This document shows, one piece after another, positions 35,082 through 44,753 of a stretch of DNA of 64,000 nucleotides (position 1 is the first letter of the stretch; every line of letters begins with the position of its first letter). This stretch comes from Entophlyctis helioformis (taxonomy: Eukaryota; Chytridiomycota; Chytridiomycetes; Chytridiales; Chytriomycetaceae): NCBI GenBank assembly GCA_025526915.1, contig JAHLKH010000063.1:62001-126000 (forward strand), read 5' to 3'. Under the pieces are notes generated by a model. It made no database searches and was not told the origin of the DNA. It saw only the letters and a list, made by a program, of their open reading frames with translations. Made by a program: the position numbers and the translations under genes.

Positions 35082-36162
35082 ATGCGAGCACAGCAGCAAC
35101 GCGCCATGCCAGATCCAGACGCTGCTGCACTTGCCGCCCAACTGCACACAAGCAACAACGAGCCAAACGACAACGACGACAGCAACGCAGGCGACGGCAC
35201 GGATATGGGACAACACTCGCTTGCTGGACGAGTCCTTCAGGGGAGACGGCGAGGCTCACTGCTCAAGGCGGCATGCAGCAGGCAGTCCAGCAGGCAGTCC
35301 AGCAGAGCAGCGTGGTCGTGGCCGTCTGAGAGGCGTGCCCAACAAGGCGGGCGGACAGAAGGCAGGCTGCAGACAGGCAAGCAGGTGCGTTGACACGCTG
35401 TCTGTCCAGGCATGCTCCATTGCCCGTTGACGACGACGGCACAGCAGTCTGACGGCCGTGTCTGTGTGGTCTTGGCACTGACTGCGTGCATGTCTGATGG
35501 CTCCAATCAGCAAGGGACGTCGGCAAGGCGGCCGTGAACAGGGCGATCTGGTTGTTGTTCAAGAGGACAGCGAGAGCATTGGCATTGCAGGACGAAGCTG
35601 CCTGGTGCTTTCCAACTGCGACATGGGATGCAGCAGCAGCGATGAGCAGCCACTGAGACGTGCTCAATGGACCGATCCTTGGAGTTGGCTGCAGGAACTG
35701 CTTGCTGGACAGCTGGATTGGCATGCCGACTTGGATGCCAAACAAGACAGTCGCAGCACACTCGGCGAACAGCACACTCGACGACACTGATCCAGACGAG
35801 ACTGGTGAGGAGGACGCGAGTGCTGGCAGGCGTGTCTGGCCACATTGCACTTGGTGCGATGGCATCTTGGATGCGACCCACTGACCAGCAACTGGAGTGG
35901 CCAGACAGACAGACCAAGCACTCTCGATCCATTCAACAACCACAATGACGATGATGGCGAAGACCCTGACGATCACAGTCTTGCATGCACTGTGCTTATT
36001 GACGAGGACGATCCAGAGCTGAGCGGCGATGCAGGCAGTGCGCCAACGGCCAACCTGTCCATGGACCAGCTGGCCAGTCAGGCAACACCAACTGCATCGC
36101 ACTGGGTCACAATGAAGACGCATATCAGGACGCTTGTTGGATGCAGTGGGGACATTGACTGA
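35082..36162 (+). other. Undefined transposon reading-frame fragments with AT-hook-like and acidic segments
   Basis: No single gene model works here, but plus-strand frames look protein-like. From ATG 35082: MPDPDAAALAAQLHTSNNEP. Near 35310 in another frame: RGRGRLRGVPNKAGG, like an AT-hook. From 35497: SKGRRQGGREQGDLVVVQED. At about 35775: STLDDTDPDETGEEDAS. From 35940 to a stop at 36162: DDDGEDPDDHSLACTVLIDE. They may be exons of one acidic DNA-binding accessory protein, or a decayed gene. The antiparallel open frame at 35263-36204 mirrors these acidic repeats and is not favoured. 36163-36496 holds nothing recognisable. Confidence 0.3.
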
Positions 36163-38109
36163 GAAGACGACACTCGGAGAGACGCTTGCTGCAATGCGGC
36201 TCATGACACGCAGAGTGATGCTGCACAGTGCATGTCGAGCTGCGCACTGGGTGGCATCACATCAATGACTGTGCCAGCAACACACGACCACATCTTGAAC
36301 GCCTGGCTGTTGGCTGTGCTCGCTGCTCGCTGCTCCCTCTATGGCTGTTGGACAGTGGGCGGCAAGTGCCAGACTGCCCGCTCTCTATCCACTCGCTCTC
36401 TGTCTGTGTCAGCAATGAAAGTTCAACTCCGCCAGACGCTCTGATTCTTTTCTCGTAAACACAGATACAGACACCCCACGCACCAGCAGCACCAGCATGA
36501 CTTTGGTAGGCCTGCTGAGAGCCTTCAAGGTACGCCGTGCCGTCTGCGACCACACCGGCAAGACTTTTGGCCATGCTGTGCAGCGTGTGCTCCACAGCAT
36601 GCTGCCACAACAGCCGCCTCTGCAACAGCCGCCGCCGCAACAGCAGACTGCAACAGCCGCAACAACAACAGCCGCAACCACCCAGTTCATCAGCGGGATG
36701 CTGCACGTCGACTTCCTTAGCATCTTTCACCCAGCATTAGTCGCAACAGCCGCCATCAGCCAGCCAGGCTCCAAGGCCGGCTGGAAAGCCATCATCCAGC
36801 CGGCCTTTGAGCAGTTCATGGCGTCGCTTGGCGGCGGCCACACCATCCGCTTCCATGTGGATGGCCAGCTTGGCGACCTGGGCCTCAAGCTGGTCCACAA
36901 CAGCCGCACCAACAACATGCTGCATGCGGCAGCCAAGGTCTTGCAGCATGCATTCCAGCGTCAGGAAGGTCGCCACTCTGGATCACTTTCAAAGTAAGAT
37001 CGCCGCTCTATACTGTGTGGTTGCCTTACTGACCATTGTCTGCTGTTGGCCATCAAGGACAGAGAAGCACGCCCTCCACCGCTTCTTCTGTCTGACGCAG
37101 AGCGATAAGAAGGCGATCTATGAGGCTCTCTCAGAGCTGGCTGGATCCAAGGAGGAGTGCACAGTCTGCCCATGCGACTATGAGGCAGACGTGTGCATTG
37201 CCTGCCGTGTTCGCAAGTCCAGGTTAGATCGCCTTGCATTCTTCTGCTGTAGTTGATGGCTCACAGTCTGCATTCTGTGACAGTGACCAGCCGATCATTG
37301 TCATTGCCAATGACTCTGATCTGGTGGCACATTGTGCTGGGCACTGTGCGGTCATTTTGACGCACTTGGAGCATGGGCAGCTTGTGCAGATGCGATCCTA
37401 CAACCATGGTGGGCTTGCCACCATGGCATCTGTCTTGGGTGTGTGCGACTTTGCTGGAGCATGCCAGCTGGTCGCTGCACTGTCCAGGACAGATTATTTT
37501 GGCCGCAATGACCATGGTGAGTTGCCGCGCCTGTTTTGTAGTATCTGCCATCACTCACATGCCATTCTTTGTCTACATGCACGATTCTGCTTGCATTCCC
37601 TGCCAGGAATCGCCGCCGCGGTCAAGTTTGTCAATGCGCGGTTTGATGCCAAGGTCGAAGAGCTCAACATCAAGGCGGCCCAGCTCTGCGCGATCCTCGA
37701 GACTCCTAATGAGGCCAAGGCGTTCATGGATGGCGTCAGGGACGCGTACATCGAGGAGCTGGTCAAGAATGGTGATGAGAACCTCGTGCAGGCATTCAAG
37801 AACGCATTTGAAGTCTTTGTCAACCGGAATGAGGTTGGGGCCTCTGCTGGTGCAATCACAGCGCCGATCGTCGCGAGGTATGTTTATTCTTGAAGGATGT
37901 CACGGACATGATGGCATTGACGCGTTTGAATGCCTTGCACAGATCTGAGCCTCAAGCCGACCACACCAACCACATGGATGTCAACACGACTCCATCTGTT
38001 GGAATGAAGTATGAATGCATGGAATCTGTGGCGTTTCTGGCAAAACTGACACTGAGTTTCTGTTTCTGATGCTGCGATCTCATTATTGTGCAGGTGCTTG
38101 ACGGATGGA

Positions 38110-38114
38110 TGCTG
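38110..38114. repeat. Left 5-bp target duplication (TGCTG) of nested LTR element
   Basis: TGCTG directly precedes the 5' LTR and recurs at 40396-40400 directly after the 3' LTR. Five base pairs is the usual duplication made by LTR-element integrases. Confidence 0.85.
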
Positions 38115-38342
38115 TGTAACGAGCCGCAATGTGTCTCTCATTGTGCACTGATGCCGCGTGCCAATGGCTGCATGGGCATTATTGGAACGCGCCTTTTGCT
38201 AGCGGTCGATGCACCAGACTTGCCCCAGCTGTCGTCTTGTGCATCCAACCGCAGGTACCATCCATCTCCCCTGCCTGTCTCTGCTACTGGTCTGACAATG
38301 AATATCTTGTGCATCCAACCGCAGTCCTTCCGTCCCCTCACA
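38115..38342 (+). repeat. 5' LTR (228 bp)
   Basis: Starts TGTAACGAGCC and ends CCCCTCACA. Inside is a duplicated 16-bp phrase CTTGTGCATCCAACCG (about 38237 and 38307), and the LTR adds VTSRNVSLIVH-stop to any frame entering from the left. Confidence 0.88.
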
Positions 38343-38392
38343 CGACAGCTCTCATACAAGTAGCGACCGACAACCGACTGAGCAGCAACGCC

Positions 38393-40204
38393 ATGCCCTC
38401 TGGCGGCCCAGGCCAGCCAGGCGGCATCAACCAGCAGCAGCAGCACATCACAGCTGCAACCACTCACCAGCAGCAGCAGCACACCACTGCCGCCACCAAC
38501 AAACAGATCCAGCAGCTTCAGGCGACCGCCAGCAGCCTCCGGCAGGAGCTGCGCCTGGCCCGCCAGCAGCTGCGCACCACCAGACTCGACCATGACGACT
38601 GCCTGATCGCCATCCAGCAGCTGACAGCCTGGCGCACAGAGGCATTTGCAGAGATGCACATCATCCGCCGCGCCTGCTTCAGCCCTCCGACGCCAGCCGG
38701 CCGCCTCCGCTACGAGCAGGCTGCCGCAGCCTTGCGGGAGGGCGTGGCCAGGCTGGACAGCCTCCAGCTGGAGCGGCAGCAGCTCGAGCAGACGATCGGC
38801 GACCTGCGTGCAACCATCCAGCACAAACAGGCCGCCATCAACTGCACTGAGCAGAAAATCCATTCGTGGCTTTTCGTTCTGATCGATTCCAACAGCAGCA
38901 GCAGCAGCAGCAACACCAGCCGCGGCTGCAGCACCACCGACCTCGCCACCAGTTCCACCTGCACCGGCCCCAGCCATGTGCAGCCCCAACCGCTCTGCAT
39001 GCAGCAGCTGCCCGACCAGCCCGTCCACAGCCCCAGCCGCTCTGGTCCTGGCAGCACGCCTGGCCTGACGCCGCGGCATCAGCAGCATCGTTCTCCCGTT
39101 CCGACCGCCACTGCTCGGGCCTCGCCCCAGCAGCACCGACCGACCCAGCCGCCTCTGGCACCAGCCAGCCCGGCCAGCAGGGTCGAGCACCCGTCCGTCC
39201 CGTACCCGTCCGTCCCGTACCCGTCCGTCCCGTCCCCGTCTGTCCCGCTCTGCAGCCCAGTCGCCAGTGCTGCAGGCTCGCCCATCCAGCCGCCTGCAGC
39301 ACGCGCCGATTGGCCAACGCGATCTGATTGGTCAACGCGTGCCAATCGGTCAGCAGCAGCTGATTGGTCGGCACCAACCGATTGGTCAGCCGCGTCTGAT
39401 TGGTCGGCATCAGCCGATCCATCGCCGATGCCAATCGATCTGCCATCTGCACCAGCAACAACAGCCGCTCTGCCCAGCCTCTCGACTGAGCAGCACTCAG
39501 CCGACACCGCCGCACCTGCCCTTGCCACGCAGCCGCACCGCCTGTCGGCACACTCGCCCTCGCACCCGTCTCAACTGTCTGCAACGCTCCATCTGCCTCA
39601 CCCGTCTCCCGTACTGTCAACTGAACTGACTGAGCTGCATCATCTGCAGCCAGTACAACAACTGTCAACTGCATCAACTGAACCGTCAACTGCATCGACT
39701 GAGCTGCACCAGCTGCAGCCAGAACACCAACCGTCACCCGCTCACCCGTCTGATCTGCCTTTGCAGATGCTGCCGACCCAGCCGCATCAGCAATCGCAGC
39801 CTGTCCACTGCTCAACCGACACTGCCTGCATTTGGCCGGCTACCAACTCAGCAGCGTCAACTACTGTCACCGCAACTGATCGACGCGGGCCAGATACATC
39901 TCTGTGCTCTGCCCACCACCTGTCTGGATCGCCATTGCATGGGATTGGCCTGTCTGCTTGCGCCATCCTGTCTGTTCATCTGGATTCAGCTGCTCCAACG
40001 CGACCACCACCAGAGCCGCCAGATCCCCCAGATCTGCCTCCACAGTCGCATTGGATGCCTGCTGGTCTTTGTCACAGCAGCCGCCTGGCTGCCACACCAC
40101 CTGTGATCCACATTGCATCTCTCTCTTGTGGCGATCAATCCATGAAGGATCTCTCGTCAAGGGGGGCTGTAACGAGCCGCAATGTGTCTCTCATTGTGCA
40201 CTGA
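38393..40204 (+). CDS. Coiled-coil, Ser/Pro/Gln-rich protein of the LTR element (gag-like position)
   Basis: One uninterrupted frame of 603 codons starts 50 bp after the 5' LTR (MPSGGPGQPGGINQQQQH) and ends inside the 3' LTR. Residues 30-170 are a predicted coiled coil (QIQQLQATASSLRQELRLAR; LERQQLEQTIGDLRATIQHK). The rest is Pro/Ser/Gln/His-rich. It includes a PYPSV repeat at about 39200-39240 and a DWS-type repeat (SDWSTRANRSAAADWSAPTD) encoded by recurring GATTGGTC at 39310-39420. There is no zinc knuckle, protease or polymerase motif. Its position suggests a Gag-like or captured protein; the function is not known. Confidence 0.6.
   Translation: MPSGGPGQPGGINQQQQHITAATTHQQQQHTTAATNKQIQQLQATASSLRQELRLARQQLRTTRLDHDDCLIAIQQLTAWRTEAFAEMHIIRRACFSPPTPAGRLRYEQAAAALREGVARLDSLQLERQQLEQTIGDLRATIQHKQAAINCTEQKIHSWLFVLIDSNSSSSSSNTSRGCSTTDLATSSTCTGPSHVQPQPLCMQQLPDQPVHSPSRSGPGSTPGLTPRHQQHRSPVPTATARASPQQHRPTQPPLAPASPASRVEHPSVPYPSVPYPSVPSPSVPLCSPVASAAGSPIQPPAARADWPTRSDWSTRANRSAAADWSAPTDWSAASDWSASADPSPMPIDLPSAPATTAALPSLSTEQHSADTAAPALATQPHRLSAHSPSHPSQLSATLHLPHPSPVLSTELTELHHLQPVQQLSTASTEPSTASTELHQLQPEHQPSPAHPSDLPLQMLPTQPHQQSQPVHCSTDTACIWPATNSAASTTVTATDRRGPDTSLCSAHHLSGSPLHGIGLSACAILSVHLDSAAPTRPPPEPPDPPDLPPQSHWMPAGLCHSSRLAATPPVIHIASLSCGDQSMKDLSSRGAVTSRNVSLIVH
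40159..40166 (+). other. Polypurine tract of the LTR element
   Basis: AAGGGGGG lies one base upstream of the 3' LTR (TGTAAC at 40168), where plus-strand DNA synthesis is primed in LTR retrotransposons. Confidence 0.7.
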
Positions 40205-40395
40205 TGCCGTGTGCCAATGGCTGCATGGGCATTATTGGAACGCGCCTTTTGCCAGCAGTCGATGCACCAGACTTGCCCCAGCTGTCGTCTTGTGCATCCA
40301 ACCGCAGGTACCCTCCATCTCCCCTGCCTGTCTCTGCTACTGGTCTGACAATGAATATCTTGTGCATCCAACCGCAGTCCTTCTGTCCCCTCACA
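40168..40395 (+). repeat. 3' LTR (228 bp)
   Basis: Same length and ends as 38115-38342. Differences include T for C near 40209, CCAGCAG for CTAGCGG near 40253, C for A near 40313 and T for C near 40384. It is followed by TGCTG. Confidence 0.88.
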
Positions 40396-40400
40396 TGCTG
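40396..40400. repeat. Right 5-bp target duplication (TGCTG) of nested LTR element
   Basis: Matches 38110-38114 exactly. The FEN/XPG-like frame continues from the next base. Confidence 0.85.
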
Positions 40401-42489
40401 CTTGAGCCATACTGCACAGCAGCAGCAGCAGCAGGCTGAGAATGGTGTCCAGCTTGTCCACTTGACACGTGGCAGGGTCGAGCAGCTTGTCAGCAGCACT
40501 GTTGGCAGCAGGCGGTTGGATGCTGCCTTCATTGAGGTGAAGGGTTGCCATGTGGCACTCGACACCATCATCAGGTGCACAGTCAACCGCCTTGCGAGCA
40601 GCTACGATGCTGTCACGCGTCGCGACATCCTGGCGGCCATCTGCAAGGCAGCGAGTGCCCAGCTGCTGCAGATTGCCAGCGAGCAGTTTCTTGGAGCAGA
40701 TGGCATTTTTAAGCTCCTCCCAGCAGATGAGCCAATCTATCGCGCATTGGTATGTTTGCATGGCTTGAATGCATGCTGTTGCTATCACACCACGTGCATT
40801 TGCTGATTTTGAATGCGGCTGACTTGATCCATTGCTTCTGGACAGAACGCAGCAATGAGAATGCAGATGCAGCTCGACAAGATTGCCAATCCGCCATGCG
40901 CATCCCACCGGCATACATCCACTCCCAGTAGGTGTTGATTGCATTGAAATGATTCAACAGCATCCACTCACAGATCCATTTGTGTTGAATGCATAGTACT
41001 GGACACAGAGACGCAGAAAGTCGAGTACCACGGCAGGATGACCACGCGAGTTGCACCGCGATCCACTGTCGCTGCTATCCACGACAAGGCCTCAGCCTGG
41101 CTGTATTTCCTGGAGCACCCCATAGGTCCACATCCAGAAAACGCCAAACTGCCGACACTCATCAATCAGCGCCAAAAGGCCGTCGCCCTGCTGCAGTCCA
41201 TCATTGAGCAAAGTGCAGTGCGTCTCGACTTCCACTGACTGCATGTGCATGGAATGATTTGGCGCGATTGCTCACCATCCCACTCCACAGGTTGGTCCTC
41301 CTCCACCGCCGCCCAAGCCACCACGGTTGTCCAACAACATCTTCGCAGCACTGGCATGCTCCAAGACCTTTCCTGTTGGCGATCTTGCCGACACTGAGAC
41401 GACGGTGAGTTTGGTGCACTATTGGCGATTATGGCTGTGTTTGCTGCACTTGGAATGGCCGCCTGATGCTGCATCCAACCGTCACAGGCGCCATTCCAAT
41501 TCACGGCAGCCAAGCGGGCTGCGCACACAAAGGAGCGTGCCAAGAAAAAAGAGAAGGCCACACTACAGGAGATCATCAGAGAGAACAAGAAGAAGTCAGG
41601 CCTGCATGCTCGCAAGGCTGGAACTGTTGGCAAGAAGCAGGCGTACGCGACATATGGCATGTCATGTGCCTTGAATGTGCTTGCTGACACGTGCGCCATG
41701 CCACAGATGGGTTGCTGGCAGTCAAGTGGCAACTCGTCAGAAGCTTGCAAAGCTCGGCCGCATGATTGCGATGCCAGTCATGACACTTGCCGCGGCCACC
41801 CATCCCAAAGGACAGCCAAGACCTAAAGGCAATGCACACAGCCGCCCTGAGCAGATTGTCAAAATGGCGGTATGGGGTTTGATCGGCATGCTGCTCTGTT
41901 TGCTTGGCTTTGTGTATGCTGACTTGTGTGGTATGCAGGAGATGCAGTCATGCGATCTCGCAAACACCAAGTTTTTTGGGCCCCAAACCAAGACACCACT
42001 CGCCGAACAGACACCCAGTTCAATCAGCCACGACACCACCCTCACAGTCTACTATTTCACGGCCGGCTTGTGGCGTGCTGCCCTTGCCTTGATCGGCGCC
42101 ATGGTCGCGGATCTGGTCAAGCTGGATGCAGACGCGCCTCTGCCTCTGGAGTACTGTGTCCTGGAGGCAAGCCAAGGCAAGCTGACGCAGTATTACTATG
42201 TCAACCCCAAGGACTTTGACGAGGACGAGAGCGCGACGCTCTTGTCAGGTGGATGCATTCACAAGCAGGGCATCATTGTTTGGCACATGTACGGCACCGG
42301 CCCGCACAGCAGCGACACAAAGATCCCTCGCTATGGCAGCTTGGTGACTCTCGACAGTGACACGGCTCTCAAGATCTGCGCCTTTGATACTGCCAAGATT
42401 GCCAAGCAATCCAACATGCATTGTTAGATTATTGTCTGTTGGCTTTTCCAATTCTGTGTCTCGCGACTCTCCCTTTCCCTTGCTGTTCT

Positions 42490-42633
42490 ATTCAATTGCC
42501 TGTCACAGACGCTGTCGCCTGACAGCTCTTCTTCCCTTTGTCTGTGCCTCAGGTACTTCCTAGAATACACATTCAATTGCCTGTCACAGACGCTGTCGCC
42601 TGACAGCTCTTCTTCCCTTTGTCTGTGCCTCAG
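42490..42633 (+). repeat. 63-bp direct duplication upstream of the Fanzor gene
   Basis: Two identical 63-bp copies (42490-42552 and 42571-42633) begin ATTCAATTGCCTGTC and end GTCTGTGCCTCAG, 81 bp apart. They fill the gap between the FEN/XPG-like stop (42427) and the Fanzor ATG (42681). They are pyrimidine-rich and may be part of the Fanzor promoter or leader. Confidence 0.88.
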
Positions 42634-42680
42634 ACCCGCAGTTCCCTGTGCCTTCGCTGCACTCGAGCAGGAACTCTGAC

Positions 42681-44720
42681 ATGCATGGCGACCTCGACGA
42701 TCAGGACAAGCAGAACGAGCACGACGAGCAGGACGAGCAGGACGAGCAGGACGAGCAGGACGAGCACGATGAGCACGATGAGCACAACGAGCAGGACGAC
42801 CATGATGTGCACAATCAGCCGACAGCAGCGGCCAGCAGCACCGGCGCTTCATCTTCAGCCGTCCAACCGCCACCACCACCACCAGCAGCAGCAGTTCCAT
42901 CAGCAAATGAGCTGCTTACGGCCCTCACCAGCAGTATATCAGGTGGAGGCGGTGCTGTGGACATGCTGCTGCGCCATCTTGGCTATGTCCTGGCGGACAG
43001 CATGATGGTGCAGCCGTATGCACCCAAGCATGTCATCCACTCCTGGATCGTTACAGTCATGCAAATGACGATCCATCGCACCTGGACGCGGAGGGTGCTG
43101 CAAACCAACGCAGCCAAGCTGCAGGATGACACGGTACGGATGGACATGATGCAGACGTGCACGATGCTGATGGACATGTCACTGATTGATGCAATGCAGC
43201 AGGCGGCCACGGCACACAGCGACACGTTCCAGAAAGACGCGCGGCAAGCAGCCATGATGGACATGGCACAGATGGACACGATGCGAGCAGCCATGATGGA
43301 TGCGACGCAGCAGACGGTGACAATCCAGGCCGACGCGATCCTGTCAGCCGTGGTGCAGGCAGATGCAGAGCTGTCGGCCTTGATGCACACAAGTGCGCAG
43401 ACGGCAGACGCTGTGCACGCGGGCACTATGGAGGCTGTCTTGCCCTACAGGCTTGATGACAGCCTTTGCGCGGATGCAAGGAGTGACATTTACAGCAATC
43501 TGGCCAGGGATGTGTGTGGCATGCTTGCGCGGCACTACATCTCTAGCCAGTCTGAGCTGGCCGTCACTGCGGCCCTCAAGCTGATGCCCAGTGCATCCAT
43601 TGAGGACGTGAGAGTGTGGATTGCGGCACTTTTCAAGACCGCCAAGGCTGCCAAGGCCGCCAAGGCTGCTGCTGCCAAGGCTGCCAAGGACGCTACACCA
43701 CCGGCGATCGAGGACGCCACACCGCTGGCCACTTTGGACACTGCTCCTCCCACGTCAAGTCTCAAGCGGGGTCGGTCCACCTCTTCGTCAGCCAACAAGG
43801 GCGGCAGGCCCAAGAAGCGACGGGGCCGGAAGGCAGCCACCACCAAGGACGCGGCATCCAGCTCTTCCTCGGCCACTGAGGACAGCAGTATTGATACAGT
43901 CCCGCAAGAGCTGCACGAGCTCAAGACGCTGGTGCCTGATGTGTCTCGGTCAGAGATCGTGATCTTTTACGAGCTGTCCAAGCTTGCTGGCACGACAAAC
44001 AAGCTGTGCCCGCAAGCAGCCAGCCGCGATCCCTTCATCCTCATCACTGAGACAACGCTCTTTTGGGCGGTGATGGGGAGTAGTGATGATCGCATCCGTG
44101 GCGAGCAAAGTGCTGCTTTGGCATACTTGCGACTGCAGCTCCTTGCTGTACTCAGTAGGTCGCACTTGTTTATGCCATGTCTACATGATATGATGCTGAC
44201 ACTCCACTTTTATCCAAGACTACCAAAAAGCCAGCTTGGGTCTCGCATCACCTAACACGACGATCAAGAAGGCGTTCAGCAATAGCAAGGAGCTCTGTAT
44301 CCTCAACATACTCCTTCCCGGCCTCCGCCCCAAGAAAGGCCGCTATCAGACGCCAGACGAGGCCGACAAGGAGGTGTTTGAGCAGGTCCAAGCAAATGAC
44401 GCAGTCATTGCTGATGCGATGCAACTGGCTGAGCACGAGGGTCTGGTTGGCAAGGAGCGCCAGGAGTTTATAGACGCCGTGATCGATGGTCTTCCTCCTG
44501 CAATTCCAAGCAAACCGACCGCGGTGGGCAGCTTCCGGACGGACGGATACAGCATCTTTCAATTGGCGCTGGACTATCGCACAGACCGTCCAGAGTCGCC
44601 TCGCAGTATGTGGCGTGCTTGAATGCTTTGGTGCACACATTGGTTCTGACTGCCGCCTTGATCTGCATGCTCCAACATGGCATCTTTAGGCGAGCAGCCC
44701 AGCCTTGCTGATGGCATGCC

Positions 44721-44753
<33 letters not shown>

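Larger units (their letters stand above)
38115..40395 (+). mobile_element. Nested 2.28-kb non-autonomous LTR retrotransposon
   Basis: 228-bp direct repeats at 38115-38342 and 40168-40395 are of equal length, differ at only about five or six positions, begin TGTAAC and end CTCACA (TG..CA). A purine run AAGGGGGG ends at 40166, just upstream of the 3' LTR, as a polypurine tract should. The flanks are TGCTG on both sides. The interior (1825 bp) encodes one long frame and has no recognisable protease, reverse transcriptase, RNase H or integrase, so it must depend on another element for movement. I do not recognise a primer-binding site after the 5' LTR (it continues CGACAGCTCTCATACAAG). The high LTR identity means a fairly recent insertion. 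It landed in the FEN/XPG-like gene of the Fanzor transposon. Confidence 0.88.
36497..42427 (+). pseudogene. FEN1/XPG-family nuclease gene of the transposon, interrupted by an LTR element
   Basis: Exons 36497-36993, 37058-37222, 37284-37516, 37607-37877, 37943-38008 and 38094-38114 run into the nested LTR element, which brings a stop at 38149-38151. Beyond the insertion the same frame resumes at 40401-40749 and continues 40846-40927, 40997-41217, 41291-41404, 41488-41642, 41707-41869 and 41939-42427. Without the insertion the exons total exactly 942 codons. The N terminus (MTLVGLLRAFK) and seven acids match the FEN1/XPG active site in order and spacing: D72 (LHVDFL), D122 (HVDG), E208 and D210 (YEADVCIA), D231 and D233 (ANDSDLV), and D291 (TDYFG) before a helix-turn-helix-like GIAAAVKFV. 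Family members cut branched or flap DNA. The roughly 600-residue C terminus (coiled/basic KKKEKATLQEIIRENKKKSG, then a globular end) is not recognised. Confidence 0.8.

Noticed and set aside
35263..36204. A 313-codon minus-strand gene
   Set aside because: It is the mirror of acidic, Gln/Ser-rich plus-strand frames; its hydrophobic runs (VIVRVFAIIVIVVV) are the complement of Asp-rich codons, and it has no family signal.
38129..40204. A 691-codon gene starting at 38129, and two neighbouring genes with the same C terminus (VTSRNVSLIVH)
   Set aside because: The shared ends are the two LTRs of one inserted element; the frame before the ATG at 38393 is LTR sequence.
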